Assembly (NCBI RefSeq): GCF_007992435.1
Contig: NZ_BKAG01000025.1
Coordinates: forward strand, 1-64,000
Reading direction: 5' to 3'
From: Prosthecobacter gellanilyticus
GTDB taxonomy: Bacteria; Verrucomicrobiota; Verrucomicrobiia; Verrucomicrobiales; Verrucomicrobiaceae
DNA length: 64,000 nucleotides
A program made the position numbers and the translations under genes. Positions 17,251-25,731 of the stretch are shown here, in pieces. Within the stretch, counting starts at the first letter, position 1. Every line of letters begins with the position of its first letter. Under the pieces are notes generated by a model that saw only the letters and a list, made by a program, of their open reading frames with translations, searched no databases and was not told the origin of the DNA.

Positions 17251-17589
17251 TCACTGGCCGAGTTTTTTGCGGACGCCTTCGATCTCTTCGCGGCCCATGT
17301 CGATCTCGCGCTCGATGACGGTCTTGTCGCGACGTAGCTCGCGGATGCCATCGACGGTCCAGTAGATGCAACTGACGCTGAGGGCGGCAAAGAGGACGAA
17401 AAGGATGTGGCACATGAAGGCCATCTGGCGCTCCTGGGCCTTGCGGGCGGCGCGGTCGGTGTCCACATCCAGGACACCGAGGAGGTCCATCCACCAGAGG
17501 CGCCAGAGCTTGGTGTCACCGCCGATCTTCAGGACGAAGATGCAGAGCGAGAACGAAAGGATGGCAGTGATGGCGGAACCTACGGGCAT
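17251..17589 (-). CDS. Small two-helix membrane protein
   Basis: A 112-residue protein with two hydrophobic segments (about residues 5-22 and 58-78) separated by a charged loop DVDTDRAARKAQERQ, then a charged, probably coiled-coil C-terminus rich in Glu/Arg. No family recognised. It follows the kinase gene by 90 bp in the same direction and may be its membrane-bound partner, which is inference from position only. Confidence 0.72.
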   Translation of the reverse strand: MPVGSAITAILSFSLCIFVLKIGGDTKLWRLWWMDLLGVLDVDTDRAARKAQERQMAFMCHILFVLFAALSVSCIYWTVDGIRELRRDKTVIEREIDMGREEIEGVRKKLGQ

Positions 17590-17679
17590 GAAGGTCGTGA
17601 GAGTGGAGGGCGGATAAGGCCGGATGTCAGTGAGAGGAGCAACGGTGTCTGCTCGGGGAGGCGGGGAGTGATGATCCTG

Positions 17680-20217
17680 TCATTTCCGACGCTCGAGAAC
17701 GACACGGAAGCCGATGGTGGGACGCTTGGTGTCCGATGGCACGGGAGTGCGTCTGGAGGAGAGGAGTTCGTCAGGATTGGAGGTGCGCCAGTTGCCGCCG
17801 CGGACAGTGCCGAGGGTGCTTTTGGTGTCGTTGGGCTTGGCGGAGTCGAAGTCAGTGTCCACCCACTCGCTGGCATTGCCGCCGAGGGCGATGATGCCGC
17901 GATCATTGGGCTGGAAAGCTCCCACGGGGCCAAGGAATGGGAAGCGATCCTCATAGCCTGGAATGAAGGACTCGAGGTTGGCTTTCCGCGCGCCATTGGC
18001 ATCGGCGAGGTTTTCGACATTCGGCGGCGGAGGCCAGTCGAAGCCCCAAGGGTAGATGCCGCGGATGCGGCCATCGCGCTCGCTGGGCTTGGTGCCGCGC
18101 TCCAGGGGCAGGCCGACGGCGCGGCTCCATTCATCATCGGTGGGGAGTCGGTAGACATCCTTCGGATCGATGAGGCCGGCGTTGCGTTCGCGCTCAGTGA
18201 GCCAGGCGCAGAAGGCGCGGGCTTCCTCGCGGTCCACGCTGACGACGGGCTGGGTGTTGCCCTTGCCTTCACTGTCGAGGTTGCCAGGGCGGCGGATGTT
18301 GCTGGCGCTCCTGACGTACTCCATGTAGTCGCGACGGCGTGTCTCCGTGGCGGCGATCATGGTGGTGTCTGTGAGCGGGACGAAGCGCATGCCGAGGCCG
18401 TTTGCCTCCCAGGCGCGGCCGAAGGTCACGGCCTGGCGTGTCTGCATGTCACTGAAGAGCTCAAGCTGCTCGCCGGGACGGACTTCACCCTCAAGGACGA
18501 CATCGGAGAAGCCTTCCTCACGCAGCTCATACTCCACGAGGCCGCTGCGGACGCGGGGAAGCTCCAGCGGTGTGTAACCGAGAAACTCCTCATGCTGGAA
18601 GACGCGGACTTTTTCCGGTGTGCTGCGGAGGGTGACGCTGCCGTAGGTCTGGCGCTCCACACGCATGTGGAAGGCCTGCCAGTCAGCACCTTCGGCTCCA
18701 CTGGTGCCGGTGGGTTCGCCCTCGCGATCATCTGGCATGTCCTCAGCGCCTGCGGCGGGAGTATCGACATAATAGAAGGGTTCGACTTCGTAATGGTGCT
18801 CCTGGCTGAGGAGGCCTGCCTCGCGGTCGCGATCAGTAAGCCAGAAGCGGAAGGCCTCGGAGTCGCCGACGGGTGCGACGACGTAATAGGCGGTGTCCTT
18901 GCCGGTGCCTGCCCTAACCACACGTCCTTCAAAAGAGCGGCCGGTGGCTTCCAGGAAGCGCTTGAAGTGCTTGATCTCCACAGGCTGGACGGTGATGTGG
19001 CCGCCGGGTGCGGGTTTGAAGACCATGCCGAGGCTGTTCACCCACTTTTCACCCTGCTGCGGCAGGCGGGTGACCTCGAGCGTGAGATCGTACTCGGCAG
19101 GCTTGGAGCGGCTCGCGGTGTGCTCGATCTCCTGATGCTTGTGACCGGGCAGGCGGAGCTGGTAGATGATGGGCACGCCTTCCTCAGGATTCAGCATCAG
19201 CGGGGTGATGCCGAGATCATCCTCACCCGCATAGACATGGGCACCGGCAGGTGTGGTCTTGATGGTGAGCATGGGCGTGCTCTTCTGCACCGAGACCACG
19301 TTCATGGCGCTATTGCGCTGGGCGATCCACATGCCGAAGCCGACAGCCAGACTGAGGGTGATGACGGCTGCGGCGGCCCACTGCCACATGGCTTTGCGTG
19401 AGGAGGGCAGGGGCTGTCCGCGCATGTCCAGGGCCATCTCGCGGGCGCTCGTGTAGCGGTCTTTGGCCTTGGGCGCGCAGGCGGTGCAGATGATGCGGTG
19501 CAGGCGCTGCCAGGAGTCGAGCTTGTCCCCACTGTCACTGCAGGAAGGGATGTCCGGGAAGTCGAGGCGGTCCTTTCCAGTGCTGGCCTCATAGAGCACC
19601 ATGCCTAACGAAAAGATGTCAGACGCGGGTGAGCCGGGCCCCTCGGGAGCGACGAAGCCCTCCGTGCCGACGAAGCTGCGCTGGCCGAGAAGGGCCACAA
19701 GGCCGATGTCTGCGAGGCGGCAGTGCCCATCAATGAAGATGAGGTTTGAGGGCTTCACATCCCGGTGGATGAGTTTGTTGTCGTGCAGGTGCTGGAGACC
19801 TTCGGCGACATTCGACCCGATGGCGAGGCAGCGGTCGGCCTTGAGCTGCTTTGAGCGGCGCATCTCAAGCCCCAACGTGTGAGGCTTGTAGGTGTCGGCA
19901 TCGATATCGCGGCCTTTCTCCAGATCATCCGCCAGCTCCATCACATAGTAATAGAAACCCTGGGCATCACTGCGGCCGACCTGGAGGATGGGGACGAGTC
20001 CTGGGTGACGGCGCGAGATGGGCTCGTAGCGCTTGATGGCCTCAAACTCGCGCTCAAAGGAGTCCGCGTGGTCATAGTCCTCACGCCAGACGACCTTCAC
20101 CGCGCGCAGCACGCCGGTGACGGAGCGGGCCATCCAGACCTCCCCATAAGCACCCCTGCCGATGAGACGGAGGGTCTCATGGTCGCGGACTTCAGGGGCT
20201 GGTCTGGCAGGGGACAT
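17680..20217 (-). CDS. Transmembrane Ser/Thr kinase with PEGA and FGE-sulfatase-like domains
   Basis: An 845-residue modular protein. Residues 10-270 are a Hanks-type kinase with IGRGAYGEVW, the Lys in RAVKVVW, HRDVKPSN and LADIGL in place of DFG. A transmembrane helix lies at about 283-306. Outside follow a PEGA domain (about 325-400), a first and degenerate FGE-like segment (405-520), a second PEGA-like segment (540-610) and an FGE/SUMF1-like domain (615-845) with YRLPTDDEW, GGNASEWV and a final GFRVVLER. HRD and the ATP Lys suggest activity. The FGE domain is more likely a ligand-sensing or structural module than a formylglycine enzyme, since I do not see its paired catalytic Cys. Confidence 0.93.
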   Translation of the reverse strand: MSPARPAPEVRDHETLRLIGRGAYGEVWMARSVTGVLRAVKVVWREDYDHADSFEREFEAIKRYEPISRRHPGLVPILQVGRSDAQGFYYYVMELADDLEKGRDIDADTYKPHTLGLEMRRSKQLKADRCLAIGSNVAEGLQHLHDNKLIHRDVKPSNLIFIDGHCRLADIGLVALLGQRSFVGTEGFVAPEGPGSPASDIFSLGMVLYEASTGKDRLDFPDIPSCSDSGDKLDSWQRLHRIICTACAPKAKDRYTSAREMALDMRGQPLPSSRKAMWQWAAAAVITLSLAVGFGMWIAQRNSAMNVVSVQKSTPMLTIKTTPAGAHVYAGEDDLGITPLMLNPEEGVPIIYQLRLPGHKHQEIEHTASRSKPAEYDLTLEVTRLPQQGEKWVNSLGMVFKPAPGGHITVQPVEIKHFKRFLEATGRSFEGRVVRAGTGKDTAYYVVAPVGDSEAFRFWLTDRDREAGLLSQEHHYEVEPFYYVDTPAAGAEDMPDDREGEPTGTSGAEGADWQAFHMRVERQTYGSVTLRSTPEKVRVFQHEEFLGYTPLELPRVRSGLVEYELREEGFSDVVLEGEVRPGEQLELFSDMQTRQAVTFGRAWEANGLGMRFVPLTDTTMIAATETRRRDYMEYVRSASNIRRPGNLDSEGKGNTQPVVSVDREEARAFCAWLTERERNAGLIDPKDVYRLPTDDEWSRAVGLPLERGTKPSERDGRIRGIYPWGFDWPPPPNVENLADANGARKANLESFIPGYEDRFPFLGPVGAFQPNDRGIIALGGNASEWVDTDFDSAKPNDTKSTLGTVRGGNWRTSNPDELLSSRRTPVPSDTKRPTIGFRVVLERRK

Positions 20218-20363
20218 TTGGAAAAGCCTGCTAACGTAGCCACTTCACGCAGCGGATGCCCAGAGAAAAATGGGGCATTCACCACCATACTAAGATTGAC
20301 ATGCAGCCGGGCTTTCGATTAGGAACGCTGCACACCGTGGCAAATGTGTAGATCTCCCGAGTT

Positions 20364-21065
20364 ATGAAGCCTCTTCTTATTGCTTTTGCCCTTATCCCTC
20401 TTGGTGCCATCAATGCCGAGCCGAGAACCTTTACCAGTCCGGATGGTCGGACGATCCAGGCGGAGATCGCCGCGGCCACACCGGACCGGGTGACTCTGAA
20501 GATGACCAACGGTCAGACGATCGTGGCGCCGGTGGATAAATTTGTGCCGGCGGATCAGGAGCACATCGATGGCTGGCGGAAGGCGAACCCGGCGCAGATC
20601 AAATATCGGTTTGCGGCCGACTACACGAAGTCGAAATCCAGCTCAAGCAAAAGCGGCGGCAGCAGCGAGGTCATCACCACCGAAATGTGGGAGTGTAACA
20701 TGAAGCTCACGAACCAGTCCGGCCAGACGCTGGAAGGTGTGACGGTGGATTATATCATTTACACGGATCAAATGAACCGAGGGACCAAAGTAACCACCGG
20801 GCAAAAGGGGCAGATCAAGATCGGCACCATGAAAAACATGCAGCAGATGGTGATGCAGACGGACCCGGTGCAGCTTCAAGGGGTGGAGCTCAAAGGTGGC
20901 TTCTATTACACGGATGGCAGCCGCCCACGTGAGAAGGAATCCATCCGGGGAATGGTGATCGAGGTCAGCCATGAGGGCAAAAAGGTCTTCACCTGGGCTT
21001 CCAACAATGTGCCCAAAGGGGCCATGACTGCCGAGGGGACTGAAGGCTCTCTGTTTGGCAAGTGA
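20364..21065 (+). CDS. Exported SHD1-type protein
   Basis: A 233-residue protein with a signal peptide (1-18, ending INAE). Residues 20-70 (RTFTSPDGRTIQAEI ... PVDKFVPADQEHI) form a short beta-rich domain like SLA1 homology domain 1, common at the N-terminus of exported PVC proteins; the protein at 37933 has the same module. A Ser/Lys-rich linker (KSKSSSSKSGG) leads to a C-terminal beta-rich part. Function unknown. Divergent from the kinase gene over 146 bp. Confidence 0.8.
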   Translation: MKPLLIAFALIPLGAINAEPRTFTSPDGRTIQAEIAAATPDRVTLKMTNGQTIVAPVDKFVPADQEHIDGWRKANPAQIKYRFAADYTKSKSSSSKSGGSSEVITTEMWECNMKLTNQSGQTLEGVTVDYIIYTDQMNRGTKVTTGQKGQIKIGTMKNMQQMVMQTDPVQLQGVELKGGFYYTDGSRPREKESIRGMVIEVSHEGKKVFTWASNNVPKGAMTAEGTEGSLFGK

Positions 21066-21076
21066 AGGGATGCGCC

Positions 21077-22477
21077 TTACGCGATCACTTCCTGGATCAC
21101 CCTGCCATAGCTGATGGGCACCGGACGGTTCGCCACATCGCGGACCTCGGTGTCGTGACGGACGCCTAACAAATGATACATGGTGGCAGCGAGGTCGTCT
21201 GGCTTCACTGGTTTCTCGGCGGGGTATTCGCCGTTCTTGTCCGAGGCTCCATGGACGAAGCCGCGCTTCACGCCGCCACCGGCGAGGAGGGCCGTGTAGC
21301 ACTGGGGCCAGTGGTCGCGGCTGATGTTTTTGTTGATCTTCGGCGTGCGGCCAAACTCGCCGACCCAGACAACCAGCGTGGTGTCCAGCAGGCCGCGGTC
21401 TTCCAGATCATTCAAGAAGGTGGGCAGGGTCTGCTCCGTCATCGGCATGTGGTATTTGTCGATGATGGGGAACATGCGGGTGTCGTTGAACCCATGGGTG
21501 TCCCAGCCGCCTTCGGTGGTGCTCTGGCCGCCGATGCTCGGGGCGAAATTGACGGTCACGAATTTGACCCCGGCTTCCACCAAACGGCGTGCCAGCAGGC
21601 AGCTCTGGCCGTAGGCGGTGCGGCCATAGGAGTCGCGGACTTTGTCAGACTCTTTGGTTAGGTCAAAGGCGGTGCGCAGCTTCTCGCTATGCAGCATGGC
21701 GAGCGCCTTTTCATAGTAGCCCTCGATGCCTCGGGCCTCGGCGGAGTAGTCGAGCAGTTTCGTTTGCGCATCGACGAGCTTTTGCAACTCACGGCGTGCG
21801 GAGAGGCGCTCGTAGCTGATATCCGAAGGCAGGCTGAGCTCCGGCAGGGCAAAGCTGGGCGAGCTGGGATCCCGCAGGACGAAGAAGGGATCATGCTGCT
21901 TGCCGAGGAAGCTGCCGCGCTGACCGGGGGTAAAGGAGCCATCACTCACGGTCCAGGGCAGGCTCACGGAGGTGGGGAGGGCTCCGGTCACGGGGGATAG
22001 GCGGTCCACCACACTGGCGTAGGCAGGGAAGAGGTCCTGGGTTTCCTTGAGCCGCTGGTCATCACTCGGCGGCGCATGGCCGCTCAGCGCGTAGTAGCCG
22101 GCGCTGTTGTGGTTCTTCATCGTGTGATGCATGGACCGGATGAGAGTCACTTTGTCCATGATCCTGGCCGTCTTGGGCAGGCGGTCGGAGACCATGATGC
22201 CATCGGCGCTGGACTTGATGGGCTTGTGAAAGCCGCGGATGCCTTCGGGCGCATCGGGCTTCATGTCGAACGTTTCCAGGTGGCTGGGGCCTCCCCATTG
22301 GAAGAGAAAGACGACCGATTTGGCCCTGGCGATGAGCTTGTCCATTCCGGCGGCCTCATTGGCCTGAAGCAGGCGTGGCATGGTGAGTCCGAACATGCCC
22401 AGACCTCCGGCCGTGAGCAGGCGGCGGCGCGACCAGGGGGCTGGCGCGCAGGGGCCGATGAGATCCGAAGGGGACAT
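21077..22477 (-). CDS. DUF1501 family protein, Tat-exported
   Basis: A 466-residue protein of the DUF1501 family, abundant in planctomycetes and verrucomicrobia and related to the alkaline phosphatase/sulfatase fold. The start at 22477 gives a Tat leader SRRRLLTAGGLGMFG; the frame continues upstream without support. Motifs include FLFQWGGPSHLETFD, VGEFGRTPKINKN and GRDHW-like SRDHWPQC. DUF1501 genes usually sit beside a DUF1549/DUF1553 cytochrome gene; here none is adjacent, unlike the copy at 47352. Converges on the SHD1 gene with an 11-bp gap. Confidence 0.92.
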   Translation of the reverse strand: MSPSDLIGPCAPAPWSRRRLLTAGGLGMFGLTMPRLLQANEAAGMDKLIARAKSVVFLFQWGGPSHLETFDMKPDAPEGIRGFHKPIKSSADGIMVSDRLPKTARIMDKVTLIRSMHHTMKNHNSAGYYALSGHAPPSDDQRLKETQDLFPAYASVVDRLSPVTGALPTSVSLPWTVSDGSFTPGQRGSFLGKQHDPFFVLRDPSSPSFALPELSLPSDISYERLSARRELQKLVDAQTKLLDYSAEARGIEGYYEKALAMLHSEKLRTAFDLTKESDKVRDSYGRTAYGQSCLLARRLVEAGVKFVTVNFAPSIGGQSTTEGGWDTHGFNDTRMFPIIDKYHMPMTEQTLPTFLNDLEDRGLLDTTLVVWVGEFGRTPKINKNISRDHWPQCYTALLAGGGVKRGFVHGASDKNGEYPAEKPVKPDDLAATMYHLLGVRHDTEVRDVANRPVPISYGRVIQEVIA

Positions 22478-22574
22478 GGGGAGGAAACGTCCGCAGGAGG
22501 AGCGCTTTTGCGCCACAGTCCAGCGTTTCATCCTTTGCGCAGAGCGGGATTTGTGTGCAATCCTTCCGGCCCCC

Positions 22575-23510
22575 ATGTCCAACCGTCCCCTCATCCTCGG
22601 CACTCGCGGCAGCGAGCTGGCCCTCACGCAGACCGAAATGGTCACCGCAGCGCTTCAGGCCGCGTATCCAGGTCTTGTCGTTGAGCGGAAGATCATCCAG
22701 ACCAGTGGCGACAAGCGTCAGGACCTGCGCTTTTCCGAGTTCGCAGGCGTGGCCCAGGTGGACAAGGGCATCTTCATCAAAGAACTCGAGATCGCTTTGG
22801 AAAAGGGCGAAATCGATGCGGCTGTGCATAGCCTCAAGGACGTGCCGAGTGACCTTGCTGCTGGTTTCCAAATCGCTTCGGTGCTGGAGCGCGCGCCGAT
22901 CGAGGACGTGCTCATCACGCGTGAGTCTTTGACGCTCGAGACCCTTCCCAAAGGTGCTCGCGTGGGCACCAGCAGTGTGCGCCGCGCAGCGCAGCTCAAG
23001 TGGCTGAGGCCGGATGTCGAGATCGTGGAGATCCGCGGCAATGTGCCGACTCGTGTGAAGAAGGTGCTCGGTGAGCAAGCGCTGGATGCAGTGCTGCTCG
23101 CGGCGGCGGGTTTGATCCGCCTGGGTCTGCTGAAAGATGGTCTCATCCAGATTGATGGCCAGACTTTGCATGGTCTGACCTTGGATCCGGTGGCCTTCCT
23201 TCCTGCCGCGGGGCAGGGGGCGATCGCTATCGAGTGCCGTTCCAATGATAACAGCTCACGAGGTTTGCTGCGTGCACTGAATCACGATGATACGGAACTA
23301 CGTGTAACGGCGGAGCGCGAGTATCTGAAACTGCTGGGCGCAGGCTGCCAGACACCCGTGGGCGCGCACACCTGGATCAGCGGGGACCAGCTGCACATGT
23401 CTGTGCGTGTGTTTGACGAGGCGGATCTCTCCGCCAAGCCGCGTGAACTGGAGATGAACGGCCCGGTGAGCGATCCGAAGGCTCTCGCCCTCAGACTCGC
23501 CAAGGCCTAA
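22575..23510 (+). CDS. hemC: Hydroxymethylbilane synthase (porphobilinogen deaminase)
   Basis: A 311-residue enzyme that polymerises four porphobilinogen units to hydroxymethylbilane in tetrapyrrole synthesis. The start at 22575 gives the typical N-terminus RPLILGTRGSELALTQT. Substrate-binding Arg residues lie in GTSSVRRAAQL, and LGAGCQTPVGAH carries the Cys (near residue 258) that anchors the dipyrromethane cofactor. DVPSDL and LPAAGQGAIAIE are also conserved. Divergent from DUF1501 over 97 bp and not in a heme operon here. Confidence 0.97.
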   Translation: MSNRPLILGTRGSELALTQTEMVTAALQAAYPGLVVERKIIQTSGDKRQDLRFSEFAGVAQVDKGIFIKELEIALEKGEIDAAVHSLKDVPSDLAAGFQIASVLERAPIEDVLITRESLTLETLPKGARVGTSSVRRAAQLKWLRPDVEIVEIRGNVPTRVKKVLGEQALDAVLLAAAGLIRLGLLKDGLIQIDGQTLHGLTLDPVAFLPAAGQGAIAIECRSNDNSSRGLLRALNHDDTELRVTAEREYLKLLGAGCQTPVGAHTWISGDQLHMSVRVFDEADLSAKPRELEMNGPVSDPKALALRLAKA

Positions 23511-23520
23511 CCAAGAGTGA

Positions 23521-24807
23521 TCAGAGCGGCTTGCCGTAGATGGTGTCAAACACCTTCGGCGAGTTCGGGTCGATGATGGTGATGCCATCATCAGCGAAGC
23601 GCGCGGTCACGGTCGCGCCCTTGCCTTCCTGCATGTACTTCCAGTTCAGGTCACGCACTTTGGCGGCGGCATCCACGATGGCGCAGGTGATGCGGGCTTC
23701 CTCGGCGGTGGGGTAGAGATGTGCGACTTCATCGCGCGTGGCACCGGCGAACTTCACGCGGCAGATGGCCACAAGAGCGACCGTGAGGCTGTCCACACCG
23801 TAACCGATGTAGGCCTTCGTGCCGTCATTGCGCAGCACATCGCGGGTGAAGTGGTTGTTGCTTGTGCGGGAGCCGCCGTTTGCGTTCCACCAGCGGAATC
23901 CGCGATACTGCTGGTCGCTTTCGACCTTGCCATCGGCACCCACGATCTCATGCCCCTGGTTCACCGGGCCTTCGAAGTCGGCGGGGGTGATCCAGTTGTT
24001 GTGGAAGTTGATGGACATGCCGTTGTCAAAGTCCACACGCACCTGCACGGCATCGTAGGCATTGATGCCGTCACGCACGAGGCGCTTCTTCTGGCCCACG
24101 GCGGTGAGGCTGACGGGCTTGGACTTGTAGTAGCTGTAGATCAGGTCCGTCCAGTGCGGGCCGACATAACTAAAAGGATCGCTGCTTTCCACCCACTTGA
24201 AGGTACTGGTGCTGACTTCGAGCGGCTCTTCGAGATAGGCAGTGCCGTAGAGCGGCGCTCCGATGCGGTTCTGGATGTCATCGCGAATGCGCAGATGGTC
24301 CGGGTCATAGCGCTTGTGCATGTCCACACCGACGATGAGGTTCTTCTCCTTTGCCGCTTCGATGATCTCATCCGACTCCTGAGTCGTGAGGCACATGGGC
24401 TTCTCCGTGAGCACATGCACCCCGGCTGCGAGTGCCGACAAAATCGGCTGTGTGTGCAGATGGTCGGGAGTGGCCACGGCCATCACATCGAGATCCGGAA
24501 AGTCACGCAGAATGTCATCCCAAGGCGCTTCACCATGGTAGCACTTCGGTTCATGGCCGGTGATGCTCTTGAAAGCCGCGGCTGACTTTTTCGCCGAGCC
24601 TTCCGAGCGAGTCGCCACGGCCACGAGATCAAACTTCACTGGAGCGAGATCGCGCGAGTGTTCATCAAGCCCGACACGCGCGAGTTGTCCCGCGATGCCG
24701 AAACGCTGGAGGTCCGCATAAGCCCGCAGATGCACATCGCCGCCGAACATGCCGGCGCCGACGAGAGCGAGTTTGATCGTTGGGGTGGAATCAGAGGCGG
24801 TGGACAT
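23521..24807 (-). CDS. Gfo/Idh/MocA family oxidoreductase
   Basis: A 428-residue NAD(P)-dependent oxidoreductase. The N-terminal Rossmann fold begins GAGMFGGDVHLRAY, the cofactor-contacting TEKPMCLT sits near residue 137, and GVDMHKRYDP follows. The C-terminal part is the usual beta-sheet substrate domain. No signal peptide or Tat motif, so cytoplasmic. Family members act on sugars or inositols; the substrate is not deducible. Its upstream region shares a conserved block with that of the PVC heme protein gene (24862-24901 versus 28839-28877), suggesting shared control. Confidence 0.93.
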   Translation of the reverse strand: MSTASDSTPTIKLALVGAGMFGGDVHLRAYADLQRFGIAGQLARVGLDEHSRDLAPVKFDLVAVATRSEGSAKKSAAAFKSITGHEPKCYHGEAPWDDILRDFPDLDVMAVATPDHLHTQPILSALAAGVHVLTEKPMCLTTQESDEIIEAAKEKNLIVGVDMHKRYDPDHLRIRDDIQNRIGAPLYGTAYLEEPLEVSTSTFKWVESSDPFSYVGPHWTDLIYSYYKSKPVSLTAVGQKKRLVRDGINAYDAVQVRVDFDNGMSINFHNNWITPADFEGPVNQGHEIVGADGKVESDQQYRGFRWWNANGGSRTSNNHFTRDVLRNDGTKAYIGYGVDSLTVALVAICRVKFAGATRDEVAHLYPTAEEARITCAIVDAAAKVRDLNWKYMQEGKGATVTARFADDGITIIDPNSPKVFDTIYGKPL

Positions 24808-24861
24808 AAAGCGTGAGGCTGGAAGGTGAAGGGCCGCATGAGAGCAGCACTCCCGCCCCTG

Positions 24862-24901
24862 TTCCAGCCCCGGCGTGAATGGCTTCCGGTATTTTTGGGA
24901 C
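24862..24901 (-). promoter_or_regulatory. Conserved upstream block of the oxidoreductase gene
   Basis: On the plus strand this reads TTCCAGC, 12 variable bases, then GGCTTCCGGTATTTTTGGGA. The same arrangement with the same 12-base spacer occurs at 28839-28877 before the PVC heme gene. In both cases it lies 55-75 bp upstream of the ATG in the same orientation. It may be a promoter or operator. Confidence 0.5.
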
Positions 24902-24919
24902 GGGGCGGGATCTGAGCTA

Positions 24920-24944
24920 GGAGCCCCGGCTTTAGCCGGAATCT
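24920..24944. repeat. REP-like palindrome, left of RAYT
   Basis: A 25-base sequence beginning GGAGCCCCGGC, with TTTAG as loop and GCCGGAATCT closing. Its inverted counterpart lies at 25701-25725. Confidence 0.75.
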
Positions 24945-25061
24945 GGTGAGCAAAGAGTGTTCAACCTGCGCCGATTGCCCTTAACGGCAGTGTGCCAAAT
25001 TCAGGTCGCCTGCTGATTGATATCTTGTCACTTCCTCGGAGGTGTCTCACAATAGAAGTCA

Positions 25062-25682
25062 ATGAGCGCGCCTTATTCCTGGCGTCGATGGACGCCTTCT
25101 CAACAAGAGCTGGTTCTGAGGCACCGTCAGCTTCGTCACCAGCCCTGGCATTCGCCGCCTCATTGGAAGGAGAATCACGGGCACCGGTTCTTTCTGATCA
25201 CGGCCGCTTGTTGGGAGCATCGTCCTCACATCGGATACTCGTTGGAGAGACTGGACAGTTTCGCCGCTGACTTGCTGACGCTGCTACAAAAGGAGTGTGT
25301 GTCTGTCCCTTCATGGTGCGTCTTGCCGAACCATTACCATGCCTTGGTAGAAACGGAGCAGCTGGCCGCTTTGCTCAAGTGCCTGGGACTATTTCATGGC
25401 AGGACATCGTTTGCTTGGAACCGCGAGGAGGAGACTCGTGGACGCTCCAACTTCTACCGTTGTGTGGATCGGACGATGCGCTCGGAGAAACATCAGTGGG
25501 TGACCGTCAATTACATTCATCACAACCCGGTGCATCATGGTTACACAGCTCAGTGGCAGGACTGGCCTTGGAGCAGCGCCCATGACTGGCTGGAGTATCA
25601 TGGGCGCGAGCACATGACGAGGCTATGGCGTGATCATCCCCTCCTGGATTATGGACGGGGGTGGGATGATGCTGAGTTTTGA
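25062..25682 (+). CDS. REP-associated tyrosine transposase (RAYT, Y1 family)
   Basis: A 206-residue HUH-type transposase. The metal-binding HxH is in LPNHYHALV and the catalytic Tyr in VNYIHHNPVHHGY, followed by WPWSSAHDW, which is characteristic of RAYTs rather than of IS200 TnpA. These domesticated enzymes cut and move single-stranded REP palindromes. REP-like palindromes in inverted orientation flank the gene at 24920-24944 and 25701-25725, supporting the call. Apparently intact. Confidence 0.93.
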   Translation: MSAPYSWRRWTPSQQELVLRHRQLRHQPWHSPPHWKENHGHRFFLITAACWEHRPHIGYSLERLDSFAADLLTLLQKECVSVPSWCVLPNHYHALVETEQLAALLKCLGLFHGRTSFAWNREEETRGRSNFYRCVDRTMRSEKHQWVTVNYIHHNPVHHGYTAQWQDWPWSSAHDWLEYHGREHMTRLWRDHPLLDYGRGWDDAEF

Positions 25683-25700
25683 GGAGCAGCGGACATTCGA

Positions 25701-25725
25701 AGATTCCGCCTAAAGGCGGGGCTCC
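25701..25725. repeat. REP-like palindrome, right of RAYT
   Basis: AGATTCCGCC, loop TAAAG, then GCGGGGCTCC-type closing. It is the reverse complement of the left copy except for a compensated change of two bases in the stem. Confidence 0.75.
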
Positions 25726-25731
25726 GAACGA

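Noticed and set aside
16822..17318. Small overlapping frames in the 10-bp array region
   Set aside because: They are produced by repeat units read in different frames, with no start signals or conserved features.
17680..18700. FGE domain of the kinase as the activator of the two sulfatases
   Set aside because: I do not see the catalytic Cys pair of formylglycine-generating enzymes in this domain, and PEGA/FGE ectodomains on PVC kinases are usually sensory.
17407..19401. Long open frame opposite the kinase gene
   Set aside because: It is antisense to the PEGA/FGE part of a well-supported gene, has no recognisable motif and results from the GC-rich codon pattern.
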